From the NCBI GenBank assembly GCA_017419405.1, contig JAFOLH010000015.1, forward strand, positions 248,001-312,000: a stretch of 64,000 nucleotides of DNA. Reading direction: 5' to 3'. Origin of the DNA: Renibacterium sp. (GTDB taxonomy: Bacteria > Actinomycetota > Actinomycetes > Actinomycetales > Micrococcaceae). Shown piece by piece: positions 26,719 through 35,283 of this stretch; position 1 is the first letter of the stretch; each line of letters begins with the position of its first letter. The notes below the pieces were generated by a model. That model was not told the DNA's origin, ran no database searches, and worked only from the letters and a program-made list of their open reading frames with translations. The translations under genes and the position numbers were made by a program.

Positions 26719-27726
26719 GTGACTGATTTGGAGCCCCGCCCGGAACCGGTGTCCTGTCCCGGTTCGGTCCCGTCCACGCCCTGCGTGCAGCTCTGGCCGG
26801 CACGCGACGTGCCGTTGGGCGGCGTGCGCGGCGTCACCGTGTCGCGAACCCTGCCGCAGCGCGGCATGCCGACGGTGGGTGCCTGGTGTTTCCTGGACAG
26901 CTTCGGCCCGGCAGCCCCGGACATGTCGGTGCTGCCGCACCCGCACATCGGCCTGCAAACCGTGACCTGGCCGCTTTCCGGGGTGATCCGGCACCGCGAT
27001 TCGATCGGTTCGGATGTCCTGGTCCGACCAGGCGAATTGAATCTGATGACCGCCGGCGACGGCGTGGTGCACAGCGAGTTCTCCTGGCTGGGCGAAGACT
27101 CCGGCGACGCGGCCGGCAAGACCATGCGCGGCCTGCAACTGTGGGTGGCGCTGCCCGAGGAATCCCGGCACGGCGCGGCGGGATTCGAGCAGCACCGCGA
27201 ACTGCCGGTGGGCCACGTCGATGGCCTCACGATCACGATGCTGCTCGGTGAACTGGCCGGGCTGCGCTCCCCCGCCACGACGTTCAGCCCGATCGTCGGC
27301 GCGCAGATCGACAGTGTTCCAGGCAGCTCATCGTTGCCGTTGAACCCGCTTTTCGAACACGCGATCCTGGTGATCGACGGCGCTCTGCTGATCGACGGCA
27401 CGGCTGTTCCCGCAGGGCCCTTGGCTTTCCTCGGTGCCGGCCGCGCCGAACTGTCCGTGCAGGCCGACGCCGACTGCAGGTTTTTGCTGATCGGCGGCGA
27501 GCCCTTCGCCGAGGATCTGCTCATGTGGTGGAATTTCGTGGCCCGCAGCCAGGCCGAAATCGAGGCCGCCCGGGCAGATTGGGAAGCCGCCGCCGGCATC
27601 GCCTCGGCCCGGTTCCCGGTGGTCGCCGGGCATGGGCCCGAGGCCGGTGCCGAAGCCGGGCGGATCCCGGCGCCGCCTTTGCCCGCCGTGAAACTCACCC
27701 CGCGCCGACGCAGCCCGCAGACCTGA
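26719..27726 (+). CDS. Pirin family protein
   Basis: The 335-residue bicupin protein resembles pirin. Metal-ligand residues are seen in LPHPHIGLQTVTW (His, His) and GDGVVHSEF (His, Glu). A second cupin follows with LFEHAILVIDGALLIDGTAVP, then WWNFVARSQAEIEAARADWE. Bacterial pirins vary in role (quercetinase or regulator of central metabolism), so no activity is claimed. The start is GTG 26719. A TAAGCT box ends 6 bases before it with no ribosome site, so it is probably leaderless. Confidence 0.88.
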   Translation: MTDLEPRPEPVSCPGSVPSTPCVQLWPARDVPLGGVRGVTVSRTLPQRGMPTVGAWCFLDSFGPAAPDMSVLPHPHIGLQTVTWPLSGVIRHRDSIGSDVLVRPGELNLMTAGDGVVHSEFSWLGEDSGDAAGKTMRGLQLWVALPEESRHGAAGFEQHRELPVGHVDGLTITMLLGELAGLRSPATTFSPIVGAQIDSVPGSSSLPLNPLFEHAILVIDGALLIDGTAVPAGPLAFLGAGRAELSVQADADCRFLLIGGEPFAEDLLMWWNFVARSQAEIEAARADWEAAAGIASARFPVVAGHGPEAGAEAGRIPAPPLPAVKLTPRRRSPQT

Positions 27727-27736
27727 CCGTCCCGCA

Positions 27737-27806
27737 AGATGCATCTTTGGCTTGTAGATACCTTTTCGACTATTGAAAATGCATCGCAGAGTTCAAAGAT
27801 GCATCT
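27737..27806. repeat. GATGCAT-containing inverted repeats between convergent genes
   Basis: AGATGCATCT occurs at 27737-27746 and again at 27797-27806. The flanks extend the inversion (CGCAAGATGCATCTTTGG versus the inverse of CAAAGATGCATCTGCG). A third ATGCATCGCAGA lies at 27779-27790. The 70-bp block is AT-rich relative to the surroundings and lies between the convergent pirin and kinase genes. It could be a bidirectional terminator or a mobile relic. Confidence 0.55.
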
Positions 27807-27821
27807 GCGATGGAAAACCGT

Positions 27822-28733
27822 TCAGCCGGTCTGCGCAGCGAGATCCAGTACGCCGAAAATCGGATCCTGGTCGAGCACCCGGACTTCGTGGTACCCCCGG
27901 GTGGCCAGCTGCCGCCGGAAAACCTCCTGCAGCGGCGGTTGGTGCATGCCCAATCCGGACCCGAGCACGATCGGGCCCTGGACCCGCAGCTGCCCCGCCA
28001 CCTGGGCGGCCAGTTCCGCCGGATCGGTGCCGGCCTGCTCGATCATCGCGCTGCTTCGCTGATGGCCGGCCGCTGCCGCGTCGAAGACCAGAGGCGACAT
28101 CGAAGCCCAGTAGCGCCGCGACGTGCCGGAGTGGAAATGCGCGATCAGCTCGCCGGGCTCGGCCAATCCGCATTTCGCCAGCAAGGCCTCGGTCAGCGCA
28201 TCCGGCGCCAGCCCCAGATTCATCCGGTGCAGGCTGTGCCGCACAGCCTCCCGCCCGAACCAGTAGCCGCTGCCTTCGTCGCCGAGCAGATAGCCCCAGC
28301 CGCCGGCCCGGGCCTGCTCGCCCCCGGCGTTGATGCCCCAAGCTGCGGAACCGGTTCCGGCGATCACCGCGACCCCGGTATCGGCATGGCCCGCAGCCAG
28401 CAGCAGCCTGGTGTCATGGACCACGGTCACCGGCACTCCGGGCACGTTGGGCCGGATCAGCGCAGCCAGCGCTTCGGCGTCGGCCTCGGTGTCGATTCCG
28501 CCGGAACCGGCGAACACGCGATCGACGGAGCCCGCGGGGAAACGCGAAAACAGCGCGCGCAGATTTTCCCGCGCCTCGTCCACACTGACGTTTTGCACAT
28601 TGGCGCTGCCGGTTTGTTCATCGGCGACCACTTCGCCGTCGGACCAGAGAATGCCGCGGGTTTTGCTACCGCCGATGTCCAGGCCGATGATCGCCGGGGC
28701 AACGTGGTAAACCGGTACAGGAGTTGAGTTCAC
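27822..28733 (-). CDS. BadF/BadG-type kinase, probable N-acetylglucosamine kinase
   Basis: This sugar or acyl-CoA-type ATPase is of the actin-like fold. I prefer GTG 28733 (303 residues). A longer start at 28763 has no ribosome site and overlaps the divergent gene. Motifs are the phosphate-1 loop AIIGLDIGGSKTRG, the connect/phosphate-2 region AVIAGTGSAAWGI, GYLLGDEGSGYW and the adenosine motif IVLGSGLGMHQ. The closest role is GlcNAc phosphorylation during wall recycling, since GDEGSGYW is typical of that group. The substrate is inferred. Confidence 0.82.
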   Translation of the reverse strand: MNSTPVPVYHVAPAIIGLDIGGSKTRGILWSDGEVVADEQTGSANVQNVSVDEARENLRALFSRFPAGSVDRVFAGSGGIDTEADAEALAALIRPNVPGVPVTVVHDTRLLLAAGHADTGVAVIAGTGSAAWGINAGGEQARAGGWGYLLGDEGSGYWFGREAVRHSLHRMNLGLAPDALTEALLAKCGLAEPGELIAHFHSGTSRRYWASMSPLVFDAAAAGHQRSSAMIEQAGTDPAELAAQVAGQLRVQGPIVLGSGLGMHQPPLQEVFRRQLATRGYHEVRVLDQDPIFGVLDLAAQTG

Positions 28734-28761
28734 GTCCCTAAGGATAGTTGGCAGGAGGATC

Positions 28762-29784
28762 ATGTTTTCGTCATCGATCATCGTGGCGCCGATGGCCGGC
28801 GGCCCGAGCACCCCGGAACTCGTCATTGCGGCCGGCCAAGCCGGCCAACTCGGGTTCCTGGCCGGCGGCTACAAAACCGCCGAGGCATTGGCCGGGCAGC
28901 TGGACCGGCTGGCCGACTCCGGGGTTCCGTTCGGCGTGAATCTCTTCGTCCCGGACCCGCGCCCGGTGGACCAGCAGGCAGTGCGCGGCTATCGCGAAAA
29001 ACTCCGTCATGAAGCTGCCCGCTACGGCATCCGGCTCCCGGAGTTGGCCACCGAGCCGGACACCGACGCCTGGTCCGCGAAAATGGACCTGCTGTTCCAA
29101 CAACCAGTGCCGTTCGCCAGCTTCGCCTTCGGCCTGCCTAGCGCTGCCGAAGCCCGGCGGTTGCGCTCGCTGGGCACCGAAGTCATCGCTTCGGTGACCA
29201 CGCCGGTGGAAGCAGGTGCCGCCGCTGCGGCCGGCGCCACCGCGCTCATTGTGCAGCATGCCAATGCCGGCGGGCACAGCGCGGCCTTCCTCGACCTCGA
29301 CGCGGAGCCCGGCAAGGCGCCGCTCGGCGAGCTGCTCGCCGCCGTCCGGCAGGTCAGCAAACTGCCGCTGGTGGCGGCCGGCGGCATCGCCGACGCCGCC
29401 GGAGTCGCCGCCGCGCTCGACGCCGGCGCCTCGGCGGCGCAACTGGGCACCGCTTTCCTGCTGGCAGACGAGGCCGGGACCCGGGCGGTGCACCGGGCGG
29501 CCCTGGCCGGCGGCGAGTATCCGGAAACCGCCCGCACCCGGGCGTTCAGCGGCCGATGGGCGCGCGGCTTGACGAACCGGTTTCTCCTGGAACACCGGGA
29601 CGCGCCGAGCGGATACCCGCAGATCCACCATTTGACCTCGCCGATCCGGGCCGCTGCGGCAGCCGCCGGCGATCCCGACGGCGTCAACCTCTGGGCCGGC
29701 ACCGGATTTGCGAAAACCAGTTCCGGCAGCACTGCGGAAATCATTGCGCGGCTTTCCGGTTCGTCCGGCGGACCGAGCCGTTAG
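28762..29784 (+). CDS. Nitronate monooxygenase (2-nitropropane dioxygenase family)
   Basis: This FMN-dependent TIM-barrel enzyme oxidises nitronates. The 340 residues start MFSSSIIVAPMAGGPSTPEL and continue AAGQAGQLGFLAGGYK, the substrate/FMN segment. Catalytic His is in VQHANAGGHSAAF, and the FMN phosphate loop is in AAGGIADAAGVAAALDAGAS followed by AAQLGTAFL. GGAGG lies just before the ATG. It diverges from the kinase gene with only 28 bases between the chosen starts, so their promoters must overlap coding sequence. Confidence 0.9.
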   Translation: MFSSSIIVAPMAGGPSTPELVIAAGQAGQLGFLAGGYKTAEALAGQLDRLADSGVPFGVNLFVPDPRPVDQQAVRGYREKLRHEAARYGIRLPELATEPDTDAWSAKMDLLFQQPVPFASFAFGLPSAAEARRLRSLGTEVIASVTTPVEAGAAAAAGATALIVQHANAGGHSAAFLDLDAEPGKAPLGELLAAVRQVSKLPLVAAGGIADAAGVAAALDAGASAAQLGTAFLLADEAGTRAVHRAALAGGEYPETARTRAFSGRWARGLTNRFLLEHRDAPSGYPQIHHLTSPIRAAAAAAGDPDGVNLWAGTGFAKTSSGSTAEIIARLSGSSGGPSR

Positions 29785-29798
29785 AATGGGTGACTATT

Positions 29799-30299
29799 AT
29801 GGCGCAGACGAATCAGCCGAAAAATGACCTCCCCTACGGCGCGGAAATCCTGGACGAAATCGACCGGAAGATCGTCGATCTGCTGATCGCCGATGCCCGG
29901 ATCACGAATCGGGATGTCGCCGACGCGGTGGGCATTGCGCCGTCCACCGCGCTCATGCGCACCAGGGCTTTGGTTGAACGCGGCACCGTGACCGGGTTCT
30001 CGGCACAAGTGAGCTTGGCCGCGATCGGCCGCTCGGTGCAAGCCCTGGTCGCGGTCCAGCTGCGCGCGCACGATCGGGTGGAAATCGACCGGTTCACCTC
30101 CACGGTGCCGAAGCTCCCCGAGGTGCTGACCACCTTCCACACGTCGGGATCGGTAGACTACCTGCTGCACATCGCGGTGCCCAGTGCCAGCGCACTGCGG
30201 GATTGGGTCTTGGACAACCTGACCACCGATCCGGTGGTCGGCCACACCGAGACCACCCTGGTGTTCGAGCAGATGCCGGGTTACCCCGGGCCGCTCTGA
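29799..30299 (+). CDS. Lrp/AsnC family regulator
   Basis: The 166-residue protein has an N-terminal helix-turn-helix (ILDEIDRKIVDLLIADARIT, then NRDVADAVGIAPSTAL). The C-terminal RAM ligand/dimer domain includes LVAVQLRAH and HTSGSVDYLLHIAVP. It begins 15 bases after the nitronate monooxygenase stop, on the same strand, with GGGTGA upstream of the ATG. A GTG three codons earlier is also possible. It may regulate its neighbours, but no clear operator was found. Confidence 0.88.
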   Translation: MAQTNQPKNDLPYGAEILDEIDRKIVDLLIADARITNRDVADAVGIAPSTALMRTRALVERGTVTGFSAQVSLAAIGRSVQALVAVQLRAHDRVEIDRFTSTVPKLPEVLTTFHTSGSVDYLLHIAVPSASALRDWVLDNLTTDPVVGHTETTLVFEQMPGYPGPL

Positions 30300-30316
30300 G
30301 CCGTTCGCGGCGCGGG

Positions 30317-30508
30317 CTAGCGCAGATTCCGGATGTGCATTTCGGCTTGTATCCGTGCCGATTCGCTCTCCGCGCGCTCCCGGAAAATAGTCGAATCGAT
30401 CGGTTTCTGATCATGCCGGGTCGCCCAATCCTGCAGCGCGACTCCGGTCGATTCCGCCATTGAAGCGATGACGCTGCGTCGGCGGCGGGGCAAACGGTCC
30501 TTGTTCAT
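30317..30508 (-). CDS. Small basic protein encoded with an ArsR-type regulator
   Basis: The 63-residue protein starts MNKDRLPRRRRSVIASMAES and continues as a charged helical region ending AEMHIRNLR. It has no membrane segment. Its ATG overlaps the regulator's stop in an ATGA, so the two are translated together. No family was recognised. It could be a modulator of the regulator or of the exporter upstream. The basic N-terminus suggests nucleic acid or membrane contact, which is inference only. Confidence 0.68.
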   Translation of the reverse strand: MNKDRLPRRRRSVIASMAESTGVALQDWATRHDQKPIDSTIFRERAESESARIQAEMHIRNLR

Positions 30509-31176
30509 GATTGCTCCTCGGTTGGGTTCGTCGGCACCTCGGCCGGTTCCGGAAAAGCGTCCAGCCGCGGGTCCAGAATCGGGAATGCGTTGATATGGAT
30601 CTGCACCGCCCGTTGGCCTTCGAGTTCTCCGGCGGCTTTGATCTGGTCGAGCAGGGTCCGCGAATATTCGTTGATCTTCTCGACGTAATCCGCGAGCTGG
30701 GTGGAATTCATCGGCAAGGTCGCCGTGCCGGATGAACTGGCCTGCGCCCAATCCAGGTCCAGCACGTCGTCGCCGTATCTGGTGAATTCGGCCAGCAACT
30801 CGGAGCGGTATGCCGCGTAGTTCCGGTCGATCAAGCGCACGGCTTCGACCATGTCCGGGCTGCTGAAGGACCTCGATGACGGGATATTGATCCCGCCGGG
30901 CGTGCGCTGCCACCAACGTTCCCGGGTGGTCCCTTTGCCTTCGATCTCCTCGACCAGCCGGTGTTTGGCCAATTGCCGCAGGTGGTAGCTGGTGGAACCG
31001 CTGGACTCGTCCAGGAGCTCGCCCAGACTGCATGCTGTCTGCGGGCCGAACTGGGACAGCGTATTCAGGATTTTGACCCGCAGCGGATGCGCCAGAGCCT
31101 TCAGCGAGGCCATATCGAGATCCCGGGGCGCATTGGATCTGCGACTTGTCGGACTCTGCTCCGCTGGCGTGCTCAT
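30505..31176 (-). CDS. ArsR/HTH_20-type transcriptional regulator
   Basis: The 223-residue protein has a winged helix near the N-terminus (LKALAHPLRVKILNTLSQFG, GELLDESSGSTSYHLRQLAKHRLV), which is the ArsR/SmtB pattern. It lacks the metal-binding Cys pair ELCVCDL. The C-terminal half is a longer effector domain with WWQRTPGGINIPSS. It is the first gene of a two-gene operon with the small basic protein. A 50-bp palindrome with four TTTGCAAA-like half sites lies 16 bases before the start, strongly implying autoregulation. Confidence 0.87.
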   Translation of the reverse strand: MSTPAEQSPTSRRSNAPRDLDMASLKALAHPLRVKILNTLSQFGPQTACSLGELLDESSGSTSYHLRQLAKHRLVEEIEGKGTTRERWWQRTPGGINIPSSRSFSSPDMVEAVRLIDRNYAAYRSELLAEFTRYGDDVLDLDWAQASSSGTATLPMNSTQLADYVEKINEYSRTLLDQIKAAGELEGQRAVQIHINAFPILDPRLDAFPEPAEVPTNPTEEQS

Positions 31177-31191
31177 GTCTCGAGATTACGC

Positions 31192-31240
31192 TTGCAAAGA
31201 AGTCTTTGCAAGAGTTTCTTTGCAAAGACTTCTTTGCAAA
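31192..31240. promoter_or_regulatory. Four-half-site TTTGCAAA operator
   Basis: TTGCAAAGAAGTCTTTGCAA at 31192-31211 and a 22-bp unit at 31219-31240 (TTTGCAAAG, ACTTC, TTTGCAAA) are inverted copies of each other, and each is itself nearly palindromic. The block lies between the stop of the MFS gene and the start of the ArsR-type regulator, so it probably controls the regulator operon. Confidence 0.78.
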
Positions 31241-31253
31241 TTACCGAGCCTGC

Positions 31254-32501
31254 TCAACGGCGGTCCAGCGCGCCTCGGAGCAGGACCGCGCTCAGCGCCA
31301 GAAGTGCACTGGCGACCAAGGCGATGAATCCGACGATCGCCGCGGGCAAACCCCACCGCGCGGCGGCCGCCCCCAAGCCCAGCACCGGAAACGCACTGCC
31401 CAGATAGGTCAGAACATAAACCGTGCTCACGATCTGCGCATGCTTGGCCGGCTCCACCGCCAATGACACCCGATTGAAGACCACCCGGAAGGCCAAACCC
31501 TGGCCCGCTCCCGCGGCCAAGCAGGAGACCACCAGAAGCCAACCGCTCCCGGTGGCTCCGGCGACGCCCAGCAACCCGAGCGATGCCGCCAACACCAACA
31601 GGCCCGCCGGCGCCAAGAACTTGCCGCCGGCGCGGAACAACTGGCTCAACGCCGAGGCAGCCAGCGTCAGGCCGGCCAGGAGTCCGATCAACGGGCGCGA
31701 GTCGGTGCCGACGATCTGCGCGAAATAGCCCGGCGCCAGGGACAGGCAGAAGCCGAAGACCGCGAAACTCAGGAACCCCACGGCAGAGGCGGTCCAGAAT
31801 TGGCTTCTGGCCTCCCGGGAAACCGAAGGCCGGCGCGGCGCCAGCGCTTTGACCGTCGGAGTCGCGCCGTCGCTGCTGGAAAACGCGATCGCCGGGCGGG
31901 CCCGGAGCACGGTCAAGGGAACCAGCAAAACCAGCAGCAGCACCGCGTGCAGGTAGAACGGCGTTCGGGTGTGCTCCGGCAACAACGAGAGCAGACCACC
32001 CACCAGCGGCCCGGCTGCGACACCGCCGGAGGAAGCGAACAGGGTGAATCGGGACGCCCATTCGGGCCGGCTGGGCAACAGCTCGCGCAGGGCCGCGGAA
32101 CTCGCTCCGGTAGCCAAGGCCACACCCAGACCCTGCAAGGCCCGGCCCAGGCTCAAGCTCAGCAGATCCTGCGCCGCACCGAACAGCACTCCCCCGGCCA
32201 GGCCGAGCAGCACCGCAATCAGCAAGGCGGCGCGGCGGCCGATGTGATCCGACCAATGGCCCGCGGCCAGCAAGCCGGCAATGAGCGAGAACACATAGGC
32301 GCTGAACGCAATGCTCACCGCCCAGGAGTCCAAGCCCAAGGAACTCTGCAGCAGAGGATAGAGCGGCGTCGCCAAGTTGGCGCCGATCAGCAGCACGAAA
32401 AGCGTGGCGCCGGCGAGCACCAAACGAGTGGAGCGCGAAGCGTCCCAACCCCGGCTGCCGGCCAGGGCGGGCCGCATCCTGAGTTCCGAAAGAATGGTCA
32501 T
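31254..32501 (-). CDS. Major facilitator superfamily exporter
   Basis: The 415-residue protein has about 12 hydrophobic helices. The conserved motif A between helices 2 and 3 is GHWSDHIGRRAALLI, and the ALQGLGVALATGAS region matches drug-exporter-like MFS members. I start it at ATG 32501. A longer frame begins at a TTG and is less likely. It lies directly upstream of the ArsR-type operon on the same strand and diverges from an Lrp-type gene with 155 bases between. The substrate is unknown. Confidence 0.85.
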   Translation of the reverse strand: MTILSELRMRPALAGSRGWDASRSTRLVLAGATLFVLLIGANLATPLYPLLQSSLGLDSWAVSIAFSAYVFSLIAGLLAAGHWSDHIGRRAALLIAVLLGLAGGVLFGAAQDLLSLSLGRALQGLGVALATGASSAALRELLPSRPEWASRFTLFASSGGVAAGPLVGGLLSLLPEHTRTPFYLHAVLLLVLLVPLTVLRARPAIAFSSSDGATPTVKALAPRRPSVSREARSQFWTASAVGFLSFAVFGFCLSLAPGYFAQIVGTDSRPLIGLLAGLTLAASALSQLFRAGGKFLAPAGLLVLAASLGLLGVAGATGSGWLLVVSCLAAGAGQGLAFRVVFNRVSLAVEPAKHAQIVSTVYVLTYLGSAFPVLGLGAAAARWGLPAAIVGFIALVASALLALSAVLLRGALDRR

Positions 32502-32656
32502 GTGTTCCCGATCACATTGTGGTGACGAAAAGTTCAAGCACTTTTGATGCTTTCAGCCATTAGATTGCGTCATTGCTGACCCAAAGCACCAAGAAAATCT
32601 TTCAAGTTGGTGAAAATAATCAATCATGACGATTTGCGATGCGGAATACTGATCAT

Positions 32657-33142
32657 ATGAATCAGTTGGACGCCACCGACCTCGCCCTGCTGCTCGAGTT
32701 GATCGCCGATCCCCGCGCCCAGATCGGCGAGTTGAGCGACCGTTTGGGCGTGGCCCGCAACACCGCGCAATCCCGGATCCGCCGCCTGCTCAAGTCTGGC
32801 GTGCTCCGCGACGGCGGACGCGAAGTGGACCTCGCCGTCGTCGGCTATGACGTGGTGGCGTTCGTCACCATCGAAGTCAGCCACCGGGAACTGGACGGCG
32901 TGATCGCCGCCTTGCGGAAACAGCCGCAAGTGCTCGAGGTGCACGAGATCTCCGGCCGTGGCGACGTCTGGTGCCGGCTCGCGGCACGCGACGTGCAGCA
33001 TCTGCAGAGCGCGCTGCGGACCGTGTTGCGGATCCGCGGTGTGATCCGCACTGAAACGTCGCTCGCCCTGCACGAACACATCCCGTACCGGGTCGAGCCG
33101 CTGTTGCACGGCATGGCCAAACGGAAATCCACGCCCGGATGA
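32657..33142 (+). CDS. Lrp/AsnC family regulator divergent from MFS gene
   Basis: The 161-residue protein has an HTH (MNQLDATDLALLLELIADPR, RLGVARNTAQSRIRRLLKSG) and a RAM domain (VVAFVTIEVSHRELDGVI, RGDVWCRLAARDVQHL). It resembles the AsnC proteins that divergently control amino acid exporters, so it is a plausible regulator of the MFS gene. Two starts are possible, ATG 32639 and ATG 32657. The second fits the family N-terminus. AT-rich DNA with a TAAT box lies upstream. Confidence 0.85.
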   Translation: MNQLDATDLALLLELIADPRAQIGELSDRLGVARNTAQSRIRRLLKSGVLRDGGREVDLAVVGYDVVAFVTIEVSHRELDGVIAALRKQPQVLEVHEISGRGDVWCRLAARDVQHLQSALRTVLRIRGVIRTETSLALHEHIPYRVEPLLHGMAKRKSTPG

Positions 33143-33156
33143 GTTAATAATGGACC

Positions 33157-34152
33157 GTGACCATCATCGACAACGCCGTGTACGTCAACGGGCGGCGCAC
33201 CGCCGACCCGGTAAGCCTGCAGCAGACCTATGAGACCCTCGCCGAGCGCGGCGGGATGGCCTGGATCGGGCTGTACCGGCCGACGGCGGAAGAAATGGCT
33301 TCGGTCGCGGAGGAATTCGGACTGCACGAACTCGCGGTCGAAGACGCGATCGCCGCGCATCAACGGCCGAAGCTCGAACGGTACGACGACAATCTGTTCA
33401 CCGTACTCCGGCCGGCCCGTTACCTAGACTCCGAGGAAGAGGTCGAGTTCGGCGAGCTGCACATCTTCACCGGCAAAGATTTCGTGATCACGATCCGGCA
33501 TGCCGAAACCTCGGGGGTGGCCCAGGTCCGGCAACGGCTGGAGGCGGAACCGGAGCTCTTGGCGCTCGGCCCGGAGGCGGTGCTCTACGCGATCCTGGAC
33601 CAGGTGGTCGACGACTATGGACCGGTGGTGGCCGGCTTGGAGAACGATATCGATGAAATCGAAGACCAGTTGTTCGCCGGTGACCCCCAGGTTTCCCGGC
33701 GTATTTACAAGCTCTCCCGGGAAGTGATCCTGTTCCAGCGTGCCATCCAACCGCTGCAAGCGATCATGGAACAACTCAAGGGCGGGTTCGAAAAGTACGA
33801 TGTGAACATCGAGCTGCAGCGGAACCTGCGCGATGTGGCAGATCATGTGGCCTCGCTGAACACCAAGGCGGACGGCTTCCGGCAATTGCTGCAGAACGCG
33901 CTCACCGTGGACGGCACCCTGACCGCGAACCGGCTCAATGAGGTCAGCGCGAAACAGAACGAAGAGGTCAAGAAGATCTCCTCCTGGGCGGCGATTTTCT
34001 TCGCGCCGACCTTCGTGGCCAGTGTCTACGGGATGAACTTCGAGATCATGCCGGAACTGAAATGGGACTTCGGCTATCCCTTCGCGATCTTCCTGATGGC
34101 GCTGCTCTCCGGCGGCATGTTCCTGATCTTCAAAGCCAAGAAATGGCTCTAG
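33157..34152 (+). CDS. corA: CorA-type magnesium/cobalt transporter
   Basis: The 331-residue protein has a long cytoplasmic funnel domain with helices (EDAIAAHQRPKLERYDDNLF, ELHIFTGKDFVITIRH). Two C-terminal membrane helices are joined by the conserved YGMNF loop and end FKAKKWL. The protein moves divalent cations across the inner membrane. The start is GTG 33157. A TAATAA box ends 6 bases before it with no ribosome site, which is a leaderless pattern. The Lrp-type gene stops 14 bases upstream. Confidence 0.94.
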   Translation: MTIIDNAVYVNGRRTADPVSLQQTYETLAERGGMAWIGLYRPTAEEMASVAEEFGLHELAVEDAIAAHQRPKLERYDDNLFTVLRPARYLDSEEEVEFGELHIFTGKDFVITIRHAETSGVAQVRQRLEAEPELLALGPEAVLYAILDQVVDDYGPVVAGLENDIDEIEDQLFAGDPQVSRRIYKLSREVILFQRAIQPLQAIMEQLKGGFEKYDVNIELQRNLRDVADHVASLNTKADGFRQLLQNALTVDGTLTANRLNEVSAKQNEEVKKISSWAAIFFAPTFVASVYGMNFEIMPELKWDFGYPFAIFLMALLSGGMFLIFKAKKWL

Positions 34153-34284
34153 ACCCGGGCCCAAGCCGTCGCGCACTTCGCACGGCCGCTGGATTCCCAG
34201 CGAAATCCCACCTGGGAACCGGAATAAGATCCTTGACCCTCCGGTTGCCGCCAAAGTAAGCCGAAATCCCAAGGAGAATACTCA

Positions 34285-35133
34285 GTGACCGTCAACGTCC
34301 CCAACGTCACCCTCAACAACGGCGTCAGCATGCCCCAGCTCGGACTGGGCGTGTGGCAAGTGCCGGACGACCAGGCCACCGCAGCGGTGCTCAGCGCGCT
34401 GAACTCCGGATACCGGAGCATCGACACCGCGGCGATCTACGGAAATGAAGCCGGGGTGGGCCAAGCCGTCGCCCAGTTCCTCGCAGAGTCCGGCGTCGAC
34501 CGGTCCGAGCTGTTCATCACCACCAAGTTGTGGAACGCGGAACAGGGATACGAGAAGACTCTGGCCGCCTTCGACGAGAGCCTGAACAAGCTGGGGCTGG
34601 ATTACGTGGATCTCTATTTGATCCACTGGCCCGAGCCGAACCACGATTTGTACGCCGACACCTGGCGGGCTTTCGAGGAGATCTACGCTTCCGGCAAAGC
34701 GAAAGCGATTGGCGTCTCCAACTTCGAGCAGGACCACCTGCAGAAGCTCATCGATCTCGGCGGCACGGTTCCGGCGATCAACCAGATCGAACTGCACCCG
34801 AACTTGCAGCAGCGTGAATTGCGAGCTTTCGGCAAGGCGCACGGCATCCACACCGAGGCCTGGAGTCCGCTGGCCCAGGGCAATCTGCTGGAAGATGCCG
34901 CACTCGCCGAAATCGCGGCGGCGCACGGCAAATCGCCGGCCCAGGTGATCATCCGCTGGCACCTGCAGACCGGCAATGTGGTGATCCCCAAGTCGGTCAC
35001 CCCGGAACGGATCGCGGCGAACATCGATGTCTTCGATTTCGAGCTCAGCGACGCCGAGATGGCCGTCGTGGACGCCTTGGACAAAGCGGGCCGAGTCGGT
35101 CCGCACCCGAACGATTTCCACATGGAGAAGTAA
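34285..35133 (+). CDS. Aldo/keto reductase (2,5-diketogluconate reductase-like)
   Basis: The 282-residue TIM-barrel oxidoreductase uses NADPH. The catalytic tetrad is Asp and Tyr in SIDTAAIYGNE, Lys in TTKLWN and His in LIHWPEP. The NADP phosphate-binding C-terminal segment has VIPKSVTPERIAANIDVFDFELS. It belongs to the AKR5-like group, but the substrate is unknown. AAGGAG lies 8 bases before the GTG start. Its 3' end is followed by a large palindromic element. Confidence 0.93.
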   Translation: MTVNVPNVTLNNGVSMPQLGLGVWQVPDDQATAAVLSALNSGYRSIDTAAIYGNEAGVGQAVAQFLAESGVDRSELFITTKLWNAEQGYEKTLAAFDESLNKLGLDYVDLYLIHWPEPNHDLYADTWRAFEEIYASGKAKAIGVSNFEQDHLQKLIDLGGTVPAINQIELHPNLQQRELRAFGKAHGIHTEAWSPLAQGNLLEDAALAEIAAAHGKSPAQVIIRWHLQTGNVVIPKSVTPERIAANIDVFDFELSDAEMAVVDALDKAGRVGPHPNDFHMEK

Positions 35134-35148
35134 CCCCCTCCTTTCAAA

Positions 35149-35219
35149 CCAACGCGCGAGTGCACACTTGGTGCGGGTGTTTTCCAAAAACACCCGCACC
35201 AAGTGCGCACTGGCGTTGG
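35149..35219. repeat. 71-bp palindromic repeat element, copy 1 (full)
   Basis: CACTTGGTGCGGGTGTTTT (35165-35183) pairs perfectly over 19 bp with 35187-35205 around a CCA loop. The stem extends outward with small mismatches to CCAACGC/GCGTTGG. It sits just after the aldo/keto reductase gene and could terminate transcription. The same arm recurs at 36305 and 37406. Confidence 0.85.
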
Positions 35220-35254
35220 GTCCCTACGTGGCGAACGGAGTTCGACACGAAAGG

Positions 35255-35282
35255 GCGCGAGTGCACACGTGTGCACTCGCGC
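35255..35282. repeat. 28-bp perfect palindrome, related repeat
   Basis: GCGCGAGTGCACAC at 35255-35268 is followed immediately by its exact inverse at 35269-35282. The core GCGAGTGCACAC is the same as in the outer arm of the 35149 element. It abuts the stop of the convergent membrane protein gene, so together the two elements fill the space between convergent genes. Confidence 0.82.
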
Positions 35283-35283
35283 T

